From Andeanibacterium sp035497315 (GTDB taxonomy: Bacteria; Pseudomonadota; Alphaproteobacteria; Sphingomonadales; Sphingomonadaceae): a stretch of DNA of 64,000 bases. Position numbers and translations under genes: made by a program. The stretch spans positions 31,986-95,985 of the forward strand of contig DATJDU010000022.1 of the NCBI GenBank assembly GCA_035497315.1, in the 5' to 3' direction. The notes beneath the pieces are model-generated. The model had not been told where the DNA came from. It searched no databases and saw only the letters and a program-made list of their open reading frames with translations. Shown one piece after another: positions 57,113-64,000 of the stretch. Numbering within the stretch: position 1 is the first letter of the stretch; each line of letters starts with the position of its first letter.

Positions 57113-59080
57113 ATGATGCATCAGGTGTCCCTCCACCCGGTTTCGGCGGAATGGTCTGAAAAGGCCCTGATCGACGCTGCAGCCTATGAGGAAAAATACC
57201 GCCGTTCCGTGGAAGATCCGGAAGGCTTCTGGCGCGAGGAAGCGGAGAAGCGGATCGACTGGATCAAGCCCTTCACTCAGGTAAAGGGCACCAGCTTTGC
57301 CGAGGAAGATTTCGGCATCCGCTGGTTCTGGGACGGCACGCTCAATCTCGCCGCCAATTGCCTCGACCGGCATCTGGAAACCAAGGGCGATACCGTGGCC
57401 CTGATCTGGGAACCGGACGATCCGGCCAACCCCGTCCGCACCCTCACCTATAGCCAGTTGCACGAACAGGTCTGCCGCTTCGCCAATGCGCTGAAGGCCA
57501 ATGGCGTCGAAAAAGGCGACCGGGTGACCATCTATCTGCCGATGATCCTCGAGGCTGCCGTAGCGATGCTCGCCTGCGCGCGGATCGGGGCGATCCATTC
57601 GATCGTCTTTGCCGGCTTCAGCCCGGAAGCGCTGGGCGGAAGGATCGACGATTGCGCCAGCACCATCGTCATCACATCGGACGAAGGGCTGCGCGGCGGC
57701 AAGAAGATCCCGCTCAAGGCCAATGTTGACGAAGCACTGGAACATCACGCCAAGAATGTCAGCCGCGTGATCGTGGTGAAGCACACCGGCGCCCATATTC
57801 ACATGGAGCATGGCCGCGACGTGTGGTGGCACGATGCCATCGCCGCCGGCAGCCACACCTGCCCCCCGGTGGAAGTGAACGCGGAAGATCCGCTGTTCAT
57901 CCTCTATACCAGCGGCTCCACCGGCAAGCCCAAGGGCGTGCTGCACACCACCGGCGGCTATGCCGTTTGGGCGGGCATGACCCATGAATATACCTTCGAC
58001 TATCAGCTGCATGAAGACGGCAGCAATCCGATCTACTGGTGTGCGGCCGATATCGGCTGGGTCACCGGCCATTCCTATGTCGTCTACGGCCCGCTGCTGA
58101 ACGGCGGCACCTCGCTGATGTTCGAAGGCGTGCCCAACTATCCGGACTTCTCCCGCTTCTGGCAGGTGGTGGACAAGCACCAGGTCGAGATCTTCTACGC
58201 CGCCCCCACCGCCCTGCGCGCCCTGATGCGCGAGGGCGACGAGTGGGTGGCGAAGACCAGCCGCAGTTCGCTGCGCCTGCTTGGCTCGGTGGGCGAGCCG
58301 ATCAATCCCGAGGCGTGGGAATGGTACTATCAGGTGGTGGGCGATGGCCGCTGCCCGATCATGGACACATGGTGGCAGACCGAGACGGGCGGCCACATGA
58401 TAACCCCCCTGCCCGGCGCCATCGCGCTCAAGCCCGGCAGTGCGTCCAGGCCGATGTTCGGTGTGCAGCCTGCCATCGTCGACACCGAAGGCAATATCCT
58501 TGAGGGCGCCTGCGAGGGTGCGCTGGTCATCACCGACAGCTGGCCGGGCCAGATGCGCACCGTCTATGGCGATGACGAGCGCTTCTTCCAGACCTATTTC
58601 AGCACTTTCCGCGGCTATTATTTCACCGGCGACGGCTGCCGCCGCGACGAGGATGGCTATTACTGGATCACCGGCCGGATCGACGACGTGATCAACGTCT
58701 CGGGCCACCGGATGGGTACGGCGGAGATCGAAAGCGCGCTGGTGGCGCATGATGCCGTGGCCGAAGCCGCCGTGGTGGGCATGCCGCACGACATCAAGGG
58801 CCAGGGCATCTATGCCTATGTCACCTGCGTGGCGGATGTTCAGCCGGATGACGATCTGCGCAAGACGCTGGTCCAATGGGTTCGCCATGAGATCGGCCCT
58901 ATTGCAACGCCCGACGTGATCCAGTTCGCCCCGGGCCTGCCCAAGACCCGATCGGGCAAGATCATGCGCCGCATCCTGCGCAAGATCGCGGAGAACGACA
59001 CCTCCAACCTTGGCGACACTTCCACTCTGGCCGATCCATCGGTGGTGGACGATCTGCTGGCGAACAGGCCGCAGGCCTGA
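57113..59080 (+). CDS. acsA: acetate--CoA ligase (acetyl-CoA synthetase)
   Basis: AcsA converts acetate, ATP and CoA to acetyl-CoA through acetyl-AMP. The 655-residue protein has the ANL-family ATP loop ILYTSGSTGKPKGVLHTTGGY, the core YYQVVGDGRCPIMDTWWQTETGGHMITPLPG with the WWQTETG motif, YYFTGDGCRRDEDGYYWITGRIDDVINVSGHRMGTAEIE, and the acetylatable Lys in KTRSGKIMRRILRK. GGGAG precedes two adjacent ATGs; 57116 is the alternative. It is 48 bp downstream of ferC on the same strand, and may be read through from it. Confidence 0.96.
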   Translation: MMHQVSLHPVSAEWSEKALIDAAAYEEKYRRSVEDPEGFWREEAEKRIDWIKPFTQVKGTSFAEEDFGIRWFWDGTLNLAANCLDRHLETKGDTVALIWEPDDPANPVRTLTYSQLHEQVCRFANALKANGVEKGDRVTIYLPMILEAAVAMLACARIGAIHSIVFAGFSPEALGGRIDDCASTIVITSDEGLRGGKKIPLKANVDEALEHHAKNVSRVIVVKHTGAHIHMEHGRDVWWHDAIAAGSHTCPPVEVNAEDPLFILYTSGSTGKPKGVLHTTGGYAVWAGMTHEYTFDYQLHEDGSNPIYWCAADIGWVTGHSYVVYGPLLNGGTSLMFEGVPNYPDFSRFWQVVDKHQVEIFYAAPTALRALMREGDEWVAKTSRSSLRLLGSVGEPINPEAWEWYYQVVGDGRCPIMDTWWQTETGGHMITPLPGAIALKPGSASRPMFGVQPAIVDTEGNILEGACEGALVITDSWPGQMRTVYGDDERFFQTYFSTFRGYYFTGDGCRRDEDGYYWITGRIDDVINVSGHRMGTAEIESALVAHDAVAEAAVVGMPHDIKGQGIYAYVTCVADVQPDDDLRKTLVQWVRHEIGPIATPDVIQFAPGLPKTRSGKIMRRILRKIAENDTSNLGDTSTLADPSVVDDLLANRPQA

Positions 59081-59102
59081 CCGGGCAAGGAGGGTGAGCG
59101 CC

Positions 59103-59756
59103 GTGGCAATATCACCCTCCACTCGCAGTACCGGCATCGCGGCATCCGCCGCCGCGCTGCTGCTGAGCCTTGCCTATATCGCTGCGCAGCTGGTCGAATG
59201 GCTCGGCCTGCTCGGGTCCGCCGGAGGGCCCAATGCCGCCAGCACCCCGCTGGGCATCGCACTACTGCTCACGCCATCGCTGCTGCTTGGCCCGGCCTTT
59301 GTGGTGACGATGGCTGCGCTGCATCAGGCCGCTCCTGAGGATCGCCGTGTATTCACGCTCTCCGGCCTCGCCTTCGCCGCGATCTATGCCACGCTGACCG
59401 GGCTGGTCTATTTCGTCCAGCTGACCTTCGTCGGCCCGAGGATCGCGGCAGGCGATACGGCGGGGATCGAACTGCTGCTGTTCGTGCCCTACCAGTCCTT
59501 CCTCTTCGCGGTGGACCTCTTGGGCTATTCGCTGATGAGCGCGGCCACGCTGATCGCCGCATTCGGTCTGCCCGATGTGCCGGGCGCCCGTGCGGCCAAA
59601 TGGGCCATGATCGCCAATGGCGCGATCCTGCCTTTCCTGGCCTTCCAGATGTTCGTCCCCGCCCTGATCTGGCCTGCCGCCGCCTGGGCCATCACCTTCC
59701 CGCTGGGGATGGGCTTGCTCATCGCGCTGTTCCGAGCAATGCCCCAATCTCGCTGA
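59103..59756 (+). CDS. multi-span membrane protein of unknown function
   Basis: The 217-residue protein has about five or six hydrophobic segments (GIAASAAALLLSLAYIAAQLVEWLGLLG, LGIALLLTPSLLLGPAFVVTMAAL, LSGLAFAAIYATLTGLVYFVQL, LLFVPYQSFLFAVDLLGYSLMSAATLIAAFGL, MIANGAILPFLAFQMFVPALI and AAWAITFPLGMGLLIALF). No family is recognised. AAGGAGG lies 9 nt upstream of the GTG at 59103. It starts 22 bp after acsA and may belong to the same transcript. Confidence 0.7.
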   Translation: MAISPSTRSTGIAASAAALLLSLAYIAAQLVEWLGLLGSAGGPNAASTPLGIALLLTPSLLLGPAFVVTMAALHQAAPEDRRVFTLSGLAFAAIYATLTGLVYFVQLTFVGPRIAAGDTAGIELLLFVPYQSFLFAVDLLGYSLMSAATLIAAFGLPDVPGARAAKWAMIANGAILPFLAFQMFVPALIWPAAAWAITFPLGMGLLIALFRAMPQSR

Positions 59757-59785
59757 ACGGAGGCCTCGCTGAACAGACAGGCGAC

Positions 59786-60358
59786 CTATTCCAGTTCGTC
59801 GTCGGCGATATGCCCCACGTCCTGTCCGAAGCGGCATTCCTCTGTCGGGGCGGGCTCGGCCATGGCCTTGGCCGCCAAAACGGGGTTCGCCGCCGCGTAG
59901 AACTGCTGGGCAATGGCACCGATGCGATAGGGCGCGGTGTTCTGCTTGCCGACGGAAGACTGGCCCCCATGGCCATATTCGATCGAGCCGTTGCCATCGG
60001 AGAAGAAGTCCACATTATGGACATGCTCATGCACCAGCGTATTGACCTTGCGCGCCACCGGATTTCCCAGGAATCTGGTGTGATAGGCAATCAGATAAGC
60101 GCGATCCGGATCGGTCAGCGCCACCGTCTTGCGATAGCGTAGCCTGTTGAGAAACCCCGGCGTCCAATGGCGGATTTCGGTCACACTGCCGCAGAATCGC
60201 AGTTTCGACACTATCTGAGTCGCGGGAATCGCGCTTTCGTCGAACGTCCCGATTACGGCGATCCGATCCCAGAATTCCTGCTGCTGATACAGCGCGTTGC
60301 AGAAATCGGTCGCCTGCCTCAGACCTGTATCCGACCCTTGATATGCAAAATAGATCAT
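59786..60358 (-). CDS. HExxH-motif protein, possible zinc metalloprotease
   Basis: The 190-residue protein (MIYFAYQGSDTGLRQATDFCNALYQQQEFWDRIAVIGTF...) contains LVHEHVHNVDFFSDGNGSIEYGHGG at about residues 112-136. The HEHVH within it is a candidate HExxH zinc-metalloprotease motif. The start carries CNALYQQ and a later Cys, which could form a disulfide, yet no signal peptide is obvious. It may be secreted by another route or act in the cytoplasm. AAGGGGGAAGCC precedes the ATG. It is divergent from ligA. Confidence 0.6.
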   Translation of the reverse strand: MIYFAYQGSDTGLRQATDFCNALYQQQEFWDRIAVIGTFDESAIPATQIVSKLRFCGSVTEIRHWTPGFLNRLRYRKTVALTDPDRAYLIAYHTRFLGNPVARKVNTLVHEHVHNVDFFSDGNGSIEYGHGGQSSVGKQNTAPYRIGAIAQQFYAAANPVLAAKAMAEPAPTEECRFGQDVGHIADDELE

Positions 60359-60486
60359 GGCTTCCCCCTTGCTTCCGGGCGCAAATAATGGCTTTGGCCG
60401 CGAATTCTTCAAGATGAGGGAAAGCGCGGAAGCTGGCGAGATTCGCCGGCCTCTGGTAGTTTCCTCTCCCCAGCAGGAGGCACTCC

Positions 60487-60888
60487 ATGCGCGAACGGCT
60501 CTATCCCCTCGCAGATCTCGAGGACATTCCAGGCACCACGGTGTTCACTGCCCGCCGTTCGCGGCAGGCATACCACCTGCACAAATTCTGCATGTCGCTG
60601 ATGGATGCGGAGAACCGCAAACGCTTCAAGACCGACGAGCGGGCCTATCTCGATACTTTCCGCATGTCCGAAGACCAGAAGCAGGCTGTGCTGACCCGCG
60701 ATTTCAACCGACTGATCGATCTGGGAGGCAATATCTATTTTCTGGTCAAACTCTCCAACACCGACGGATGGAGCACGCAAAAGGCGGTCGGTTCGATGAC
60801 CGGCATGACGCCTGACGAATATGCCGCGATGATGCGCTCCGGCGGGCGCAGCCCCGAAGGCCAGCGTTCCAAGCGGGGAGGCAACTGA
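60487..60888 (+). CDS. ligA: protocatechuate 4,5-dioxygenase alpha subunit
   Basis: LigA is the small subunit of the extradiol enzyme that opens protocatechuate between C4 and C5. The 133-residue protein aligns from memory with SYK-6 LigA: DIPGTTVFTARRSRQAYHLHKFCMSLM, NRKRFKTDERAYLDTF, VLTRDFNRLIDLGGNIYFLVKL and GSMTGMTPDEYAAMMRSGGRSPEG. It forms a lid over the active site in LigB. AGGAGGCACTCC precedes the ATG. LigB starts 2 bp after its stop. No other lig gene follows. Confidence 0.93.
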   Translation: MRERLYPLADLEDIPGTTVFTARRSRQAYHLHKFCMSLMDAENRKRFKTDERAYLDTFRMSEDQKQAVLTRDFNRLIDLGGNIYFLVKLSNTDGWSTQKAVGSMTGMTPDEYAAMMRSGGRSPEGQRSKRGGN

Positions 60889-60890
60889 CC

Positions 60891-61733
60891 ATGGCGAAGA
60901 TCACCGCAGGCATTGCCACCAGCCACGTTCCCGCCATCGGCGCCGCCTTCGACCAGGGGCGCGATCAGGACGAATATTGGAAGCCCGTTTTCGACGGTTA
61001 CGAATGGGCCAAGGAATGGATCAAGGACAACACGCCCGACGTGGTGATCCTTTGCTATAATGACCACGCTTCGGCCATGATGCTGGACATCGTGCCCACC
61101 TTCGCGCTGGGCTTTGCCGAGGAATTCGAACCGGCCGACGAAGGCTGGGGCCGCCGCCCGGTGCCGATGGTCTACAACAACACCGATCTGGCCGGTCACA
61201 TTGCCGAACAGCTGGTGATCGACAATTTCGACATCACCATCATGAACCAGATGGATGTGGACCACGGGCTGACCGTGCCGCTTTCGCTGATGTTCGGCCA
61301 TGTCAGCCAATGGCCCTGCAAGGTCATCCCGCTGGCGGTGAACGTCACCCAGTTCCCCACCCCCTCGGGCGAACGCTGCTGGCAACTGGGCGCCGCGATC
61401 CGCGATGCGGTGGCCTGTTTCCCGGAAGATCTCAACGTGCAGATCTGGGGCACCGGCGGCATGAGCCACCAGTTGCAGGGCCCCCGTGCCGGCCTGATCA
61501 ACCCGGACTTCGACAATGAATTCCTCGACAAGCTGATCGACGACACAGACGATCTGCGCAAGATCACCCGCCTCGACTATCTGCGTGAATCCGGTTCGGA
61601 AGGGATCGAACTGATCATGTGGCTGATCATGCGCGCAGCGCTGGGCGAGAAGGTGGAGGAACTCCACCGCTTCTACCATGTTCCCGCGTCCAACACCGCC
61701 GTCGGCCACGTCGTGCTCAAACCGCTGGACTAG
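60891..61733 (+). CDS. ligB: protocatechuate 4,5-dioxygenase beta subunit
   Basis: LigB carries the non-haem Fe(II) site. The 280-residue protein has His12 in ATSHVPA and His59 in CYNDHASA as Fe ligands, a catalytic His in TGGMSHQLQGPRAGL, and a Glu in ESGSEGIELIMWLIM, matching the LigB family. It is about 20 residues shorter at the C-terminus than SYK-6 LigB. Substrate may be protocatechuate or, less likely, gallate or a related catechol. ligA-ligB with a 2-bp gap is the standard pair. Confidence 0.94.
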   Translation: MAKITAGIATSHVPAIGAAFDQGRDQDEYWKPVFDGYEWAKEWIKDNTPDVVILCYNDHASAMMLDIVPTFALGFAEEFEPADEGWGRRPVPMVYNNTDLAGHIAEQLVIDNFDITIMNQMDVDHGLTVPLSLMFGHVSQWPCKVIPLAVNVTQFPTPSGERCWQLGAAIRDAVACFPEDLNVQIWGTGGMSHQLQGPRAGLINPDFDNEFLDKLIDDTDDLRKITRLDYLRESGSEGIELIMWLIMRAALGEKVEELHRFYHVPASNTAVGHVVLKPLD

Positions 61734-61803
61734 ACAGCTTCCCCTCCGGTAGGACTTAGTCAACGACCTCCATCAAGAGGGGCCGCCGGGAAGAGGGGAA
61801 ATC

Positions 61804-62832
61804 ATGAAGAAGCCTGTTCGCAGGGCGCTTGCCGCCCTTGCCCTTAGCGCCAGCTGCCTCACCGCAAGCACCCTTGCCACCAGCGCCTCCGCGCAGGTGG
61901 CGGGTGTGCCGGCGCCCGTCCAGGCCTGCCAGCGCACCTGCCTGGAAACTTTCGTGAACCGCTATCTGGCGGCGATGGCGGCGCATAAGGTCGACCCGGA
62001 CCTGTTCGCCGCCAATGTCCGCTTCACCGAAAACGGGATCGAACTGCCTTTCGGCAATGAAGGACTGTGGGCCACCGCCAGCGGCGTGGGCCAGTACAAG
62101 CTCTATGTTCCCGATATTGAAACCCAGCAGGTCGCCTTTCTCGGCACGGTGAAGGAGACCGCCTCCAGCTCCGCCACCGGCGTGGCGCGCCCGCCGGAGC
62201 TGGTGGGCCTCGCTTTGCGCCTGCGGATCGAAGGCGGCAAGATCGCCGAAGTGGAACAGATCGCCGCCCGGCCCGACCGCGCCATTGGCGGGGCCGCCGT
62301 AACCGGCTCCAGCAATCCCTTCCCCGCCACGGGCGAAGCGGTGGAGAAGATGGGGGCGCCCGCCCCGGTCTTCCTGCAGGCCATTCCCGAGAAGGAACGC
62401 ATGAGCCGCGCGGAGCTGATCGCGGTGGGCAATGCCTATTTCGAAGGGCTGCAGCGCAATGACGGCAAGGGCTATTACCCTTTCACCGACAATTGCGTCC
62501 GCTTTGAAAACGGCATGGATGTGCTGCTGGGGCGCGACGGCAAGCGCAAGACCTGCAAGGCCCAGTTCGAGAACGATCTCAAGGGCACCGTCACCGGCAT
62601 TCGCGACCGCCGCTTCGTGGCGGTGGACCGGGAACGCGGTATCGTGTTCGCCTTCGGCTTCTTCGATCACCGCCCGATCAACTGGACCTGGCAGCTGGGC
62701 GAATTGTTCAAGGTGGAAAAGGGCCAGATCCGGCAGATCGAGGCGATCTTCATTCGCGGGCCCTATGGCATCAATTCGGGCTGGAGCACTTACGAACAGG
62801 GCCGCTCCGAAGAGATTCAGGACATTCGTTAG
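61804..62832 (+). CDS. secreted protein with two NTF2/SnoaL-like halves, unknown function
   Basis: The 342-residue protein has a signal peptide ending in TSASAQ. Two similar halves follow. The first (CQRTCLETFVNRYLAAMAAHKVDPDLFAANVRFTENGIELPFGNEGLWATASGVGQYKLYVPD) and the second (MSRAELIAVGNAYFEGLQRNDGKGYYPFTDNCVRFENGMDVLLG) both show the helix then FTENG-type strand pattern of SnoaL/NTF2-like (DUF8021-type) folds. Such folds bind small hydrophobic molecules. It lies 70 bp after ligB on the same strand, and AGAGGGGAAATC precedes the ATG. A role in the periplasmic handling of aromatic compounds is a guess. Confidence 0.75.
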   Translation: MKKPVRRALAALALSASCLTASTLATSASAQVAGVPAPVQACQRTCLETFVNRYLAAMAAHKVDPDLFAANVRFTENGIELPFGNEGLWATASGVGQYKLYVPDIETQQVAFLGTVKETASSSATGVARPPELVGLALRLRIEGGKIAEVEQIAARPDRAIGGAAVTGSSNPFPATGEAVEKMGAPAPVFLQAIPEKERMSRAELIAVGNAYFEGLQRNDGKGYYPFTDNCVRFENGMDVLLGRDGKRKTCKAQFENDLKGTVTGIRDRRFVAVDRERGIVFAFGFFDHRPINWTWQLGELFKVEKGQIRQIEAIFIRGPYGINSGWSTYEQGRSEEIQDIR

Positions 62833-62858
62833 AAACAGGAAATCTGGGGGAGAATAAT

Positions 62859-63758
62859 ATGATCGGAAAACTGCTTTCCGCCGCCGCCCTGCTGGCCGTG
62901 GCCGCCACTGCCACGCCCGCCATGGCCCAGAACGGCCCGCCGCCCAGCCCATGGGCCCGCTTGCAGGACAAGCCCAGTTGCACGCGCGACGAGCTGAAGG
63001 CCGCGACCGCCGCCTATGTGGAAGGCCAGCGCAAGGGCAGCCTTGCCGGCCTGCCGCTCGATCCCAAGGCGCATTATTTGCAGGACATGCAGACGGTGGA
63101 GCAGGACAAGGGGCTGTGGAACACCGCCCTGCCCGTGGCCCATTCGCTGAGCTTCCATGACGACAAGCGCTGCAAGGCCTTTACCGAGCTGGTCGTCACC
63201 GAAGGGCCTGTCCAATATATCATCGGCACAAGGCTCTATATGCATCAGGGCAAGGTGATCCGGGTGGACAGCCTCGTCACCAAAAAGGGCGACTGGCTGT
63301 TCAACGCCAATGCCTTCCTCAAATATTCCAAGCAGGAAGATTGGGAACCTCTGTTCAAATATCAGAAGACCCCGCCTTCGGAGATGATCCGCGGCGCCAA
63401 TGCCTATCTCGATGGGTTTGCCGACAAATTCACCGACATCCCCTGGGGCACGCCCTGCGCCCGGCTGGAAGGCGGCGCCTATACCAACCGCACCAGCGAT
63501 CCCTACGCCTCCTGCGAAATCGGCATGCCGCCGGGTGTGCTCTACATCACCAATCGCGATTATCTGGTGGATGAGGAAAAGGGCGTGATCAACATCTTCT
63601 GCCGCTTTGGCGACAGCAAGGCCGGCGGCCCGGATTCGCACAGCTTCCGCTTCATCGACGGCAAGATTCGTGCGGTCCACACCCTCACCGTCATTCCCGG
63701 CCCGCAGGCCGACGACAATGGCGCGATCCTGAGCAATCCGGGGATCAATCTGCAATAG
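62859..63758 (+). CDS. second secreted NTF2/SnoaL-like protein, related to its neighbour
   Basis: The 299-residue protein has a signal peptide (MIGKLLSAAALLAVAATATPAMAQ). The mature part begins SCTRDELKAATAAYVEGQRKG and has a second helix-strand unit near residues 178-290 (IRGANAYLDGFADKFTDIPWG, then YITNRDYLVDEEKGVINIFCRFGD and FRFIDGKIRAVHTLTVIPG). The arrangement again suggests two NTF2-like domains, with several Cys. It follows the other secreted gene by 26 bp and is likely co-transcribed. No catalytic residues can be named. Confidence 0.75.
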   Translation: MIGKLLSAAALLAVAATATPAMAQNGPPPSPWARLQDKPSCTRDELKAATAAYVEGQRKGSLAGLPLDPKAHYLQDMQTVEQDKGLWNTALPVAHSLSFHDDKRCKAFTELVVTEGPVQYIIGTRLYMHQGKVIRVDSLVTKKGDWLFNANAFLKYSKQEDWEPLFKYQKTPPSEMIRGANAYLDGFADKFTDIPWGTPCARLEGGAYTNRTSDPYASCEIGMPPGVLYITNRDYLVDEEKGVINIFCRFGDSKAGGPDSHSFRFIDGKIRAVHTLTVIPGPQADDNGAILSNPGINLQ

Positions 63759-63766
63759 GAGTGCCT

Positions 63767-63805
63767 GGTCCCGGGCCTGCCCCGGGACCGCTGGCCTTTG
63801 GGCCA
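63767..63805. repeat. paired hairpins after the secreted NTF2-like gene
   Basis: GGTCCCGGG-CCTGC-CCCGGGACC (63767-63789) is a 9-bp perfect stem, and TGGCC-TTTG-GGCCA (63792-63805) follows at once. No T-run comes after, so it is more like a dispersed palindromic element than a classic terminator, although it may stop the lig-region transcript. Confidence 0.6.
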
Positions 63806-63927
63806 ACCCCACATACAAAAACATCCGGCGGCGAACCCGGACCATTACGCCAGTGTGAGAACCAAGGAACCAATCGCGCGGCCGGCACGGCGTCAGGAAG
63901 TGGCGCGTGCAGGAGGCGGGCGGAAAG

Positions 63928-64000
63928 CTAGCGAGAGGCCCGGTGTTTCCACCATTCGCCGGGCTCTGCCCAATCGGCTACCGTCCGGAACCGGACCCGC
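63928..64000 (-). CDS. possible C-terminal fragment of a minus-strand gene at the window edge
   Basis: The minus-strand frame is open from the window edge to a TAG at 63928-63930 and reads RVRFRTVADWAEPGEWWKHRASR. The Trp-rich, natural-looking ending suggests a real C-terminus, but 23 residues are too few to identify. The 122 bp between this and the hairpins hold nothing I recognise. Confidence 0.3.
   Translation of the reverse strand, partial: RVRFRTVADWAEPGEWWKHRASR

Noticed and set aside
57065..59137. Long open frame (690 codons) on the - strand opposite acsA
   Set aside because: acsA has all its catalytic motifs; the antisense frame lacks any conserved motif.

Overview
This is chromosomal DNA of a GC-rich alphaproteobacterium, most probably a sphingomonad (Sphingomonadales, Novosphingobium/Sphingobium-like). 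The assignment rests on gene content: FerA/FerB-type hydroxycinnamate degradation, a LigAB-type protocatechuate 4,5-dioxygenase, TonB-dependent uptake, a hemC-hemD-Mic60-like block, a serC-serA block with a serC-type leader, and mosaic intergenic hairpin repeats like those common in this group. About 63 protein genes and one tRNA are packed tightly on both strands. No prophage, insertion sequence, integrase or CRISPR array was found.

Layout. 0-3 kb: the end of a TlpA-like thiol oxidoreductase, a secreted intradiol-dioxygenase-like protein, a FAD monooxygenase, and an HxlR regulator divergent from a pirin. 3.9-10.5 kb: a GNAT protein, tRNA-Val, an SLC13-type permease with TrkA-C domains, then Rrf2 regulator, YezD/DUF2292, TonB receptor and TauE/SafE exporter, read here as a probable sulfur-compound locus. 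10.5-19.5 kb: MarR regulator, L,D-transpeptidase, purA, a hydrolase, hisZ, serA-serC and an extensin-like lipoprotein. 19.5-25.3 kb: a FixJ-like regulator with a degenerate receiver, then the Anbu bacterial-proteasome operon (ATP-grasp, alpha-E, transglutaminase, Anbu). 25.7-32.5 kb: a DUF3617 lipoprotein, uvrB, a small lipoprotein, a DsbD-like protein and a UbiH-like hydroxylase. 32.5-34.6 kb: repeats and an AT-richer two-gene islet. 34.6-46.6 kb: ParD-like/map, Mic60-like/hemD/hemC, tsaD-gpsA-flippase, OmpA, a helix-hairpin-helix protein, glutaryl-CoA dehydrogenase and recQ. 46.6-49 kb: a YfiR-YfiN-YfiB-like c-di-GMP signalling operon. 49-53.3 kb: TonB-like and TonB-C-like proteins, an esterase and a transaldolase-family protein. 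53.4-59.1 kb: ferC/ferB/ferA and acsA. 59.1-64 kb: a membrane protein, an HExxH protein, ligA-ligB and two secreted NTF2-like proteins.

How the genes fit together. FerA activates ferulate or p-coumarate to the CoA thioester. FerB cleaves this to vanillin or 4-hydroxybenzaldehyde plus acetyl-CoA, and FerC is the likely CoA-thioester-responsive repressor. The aldehydes are normally oxidised to protocatechuate, whose ring LigAB opens, so the 53-62 kb segment covers the two ends of a lignin-monomer pathway; the intermediate steps and the later lig genes must lie elsewhere. No entirely new system is proven here. The best leads are the secreted proteins beside ligAB, the AT-rich islet with a possible HEPN-like protein, the Rrf2/YezD/TonB/TauE locus, the three hairpins between ferB and ferA, and the helically phased TATATG repeats before the ParD-like/map pair.
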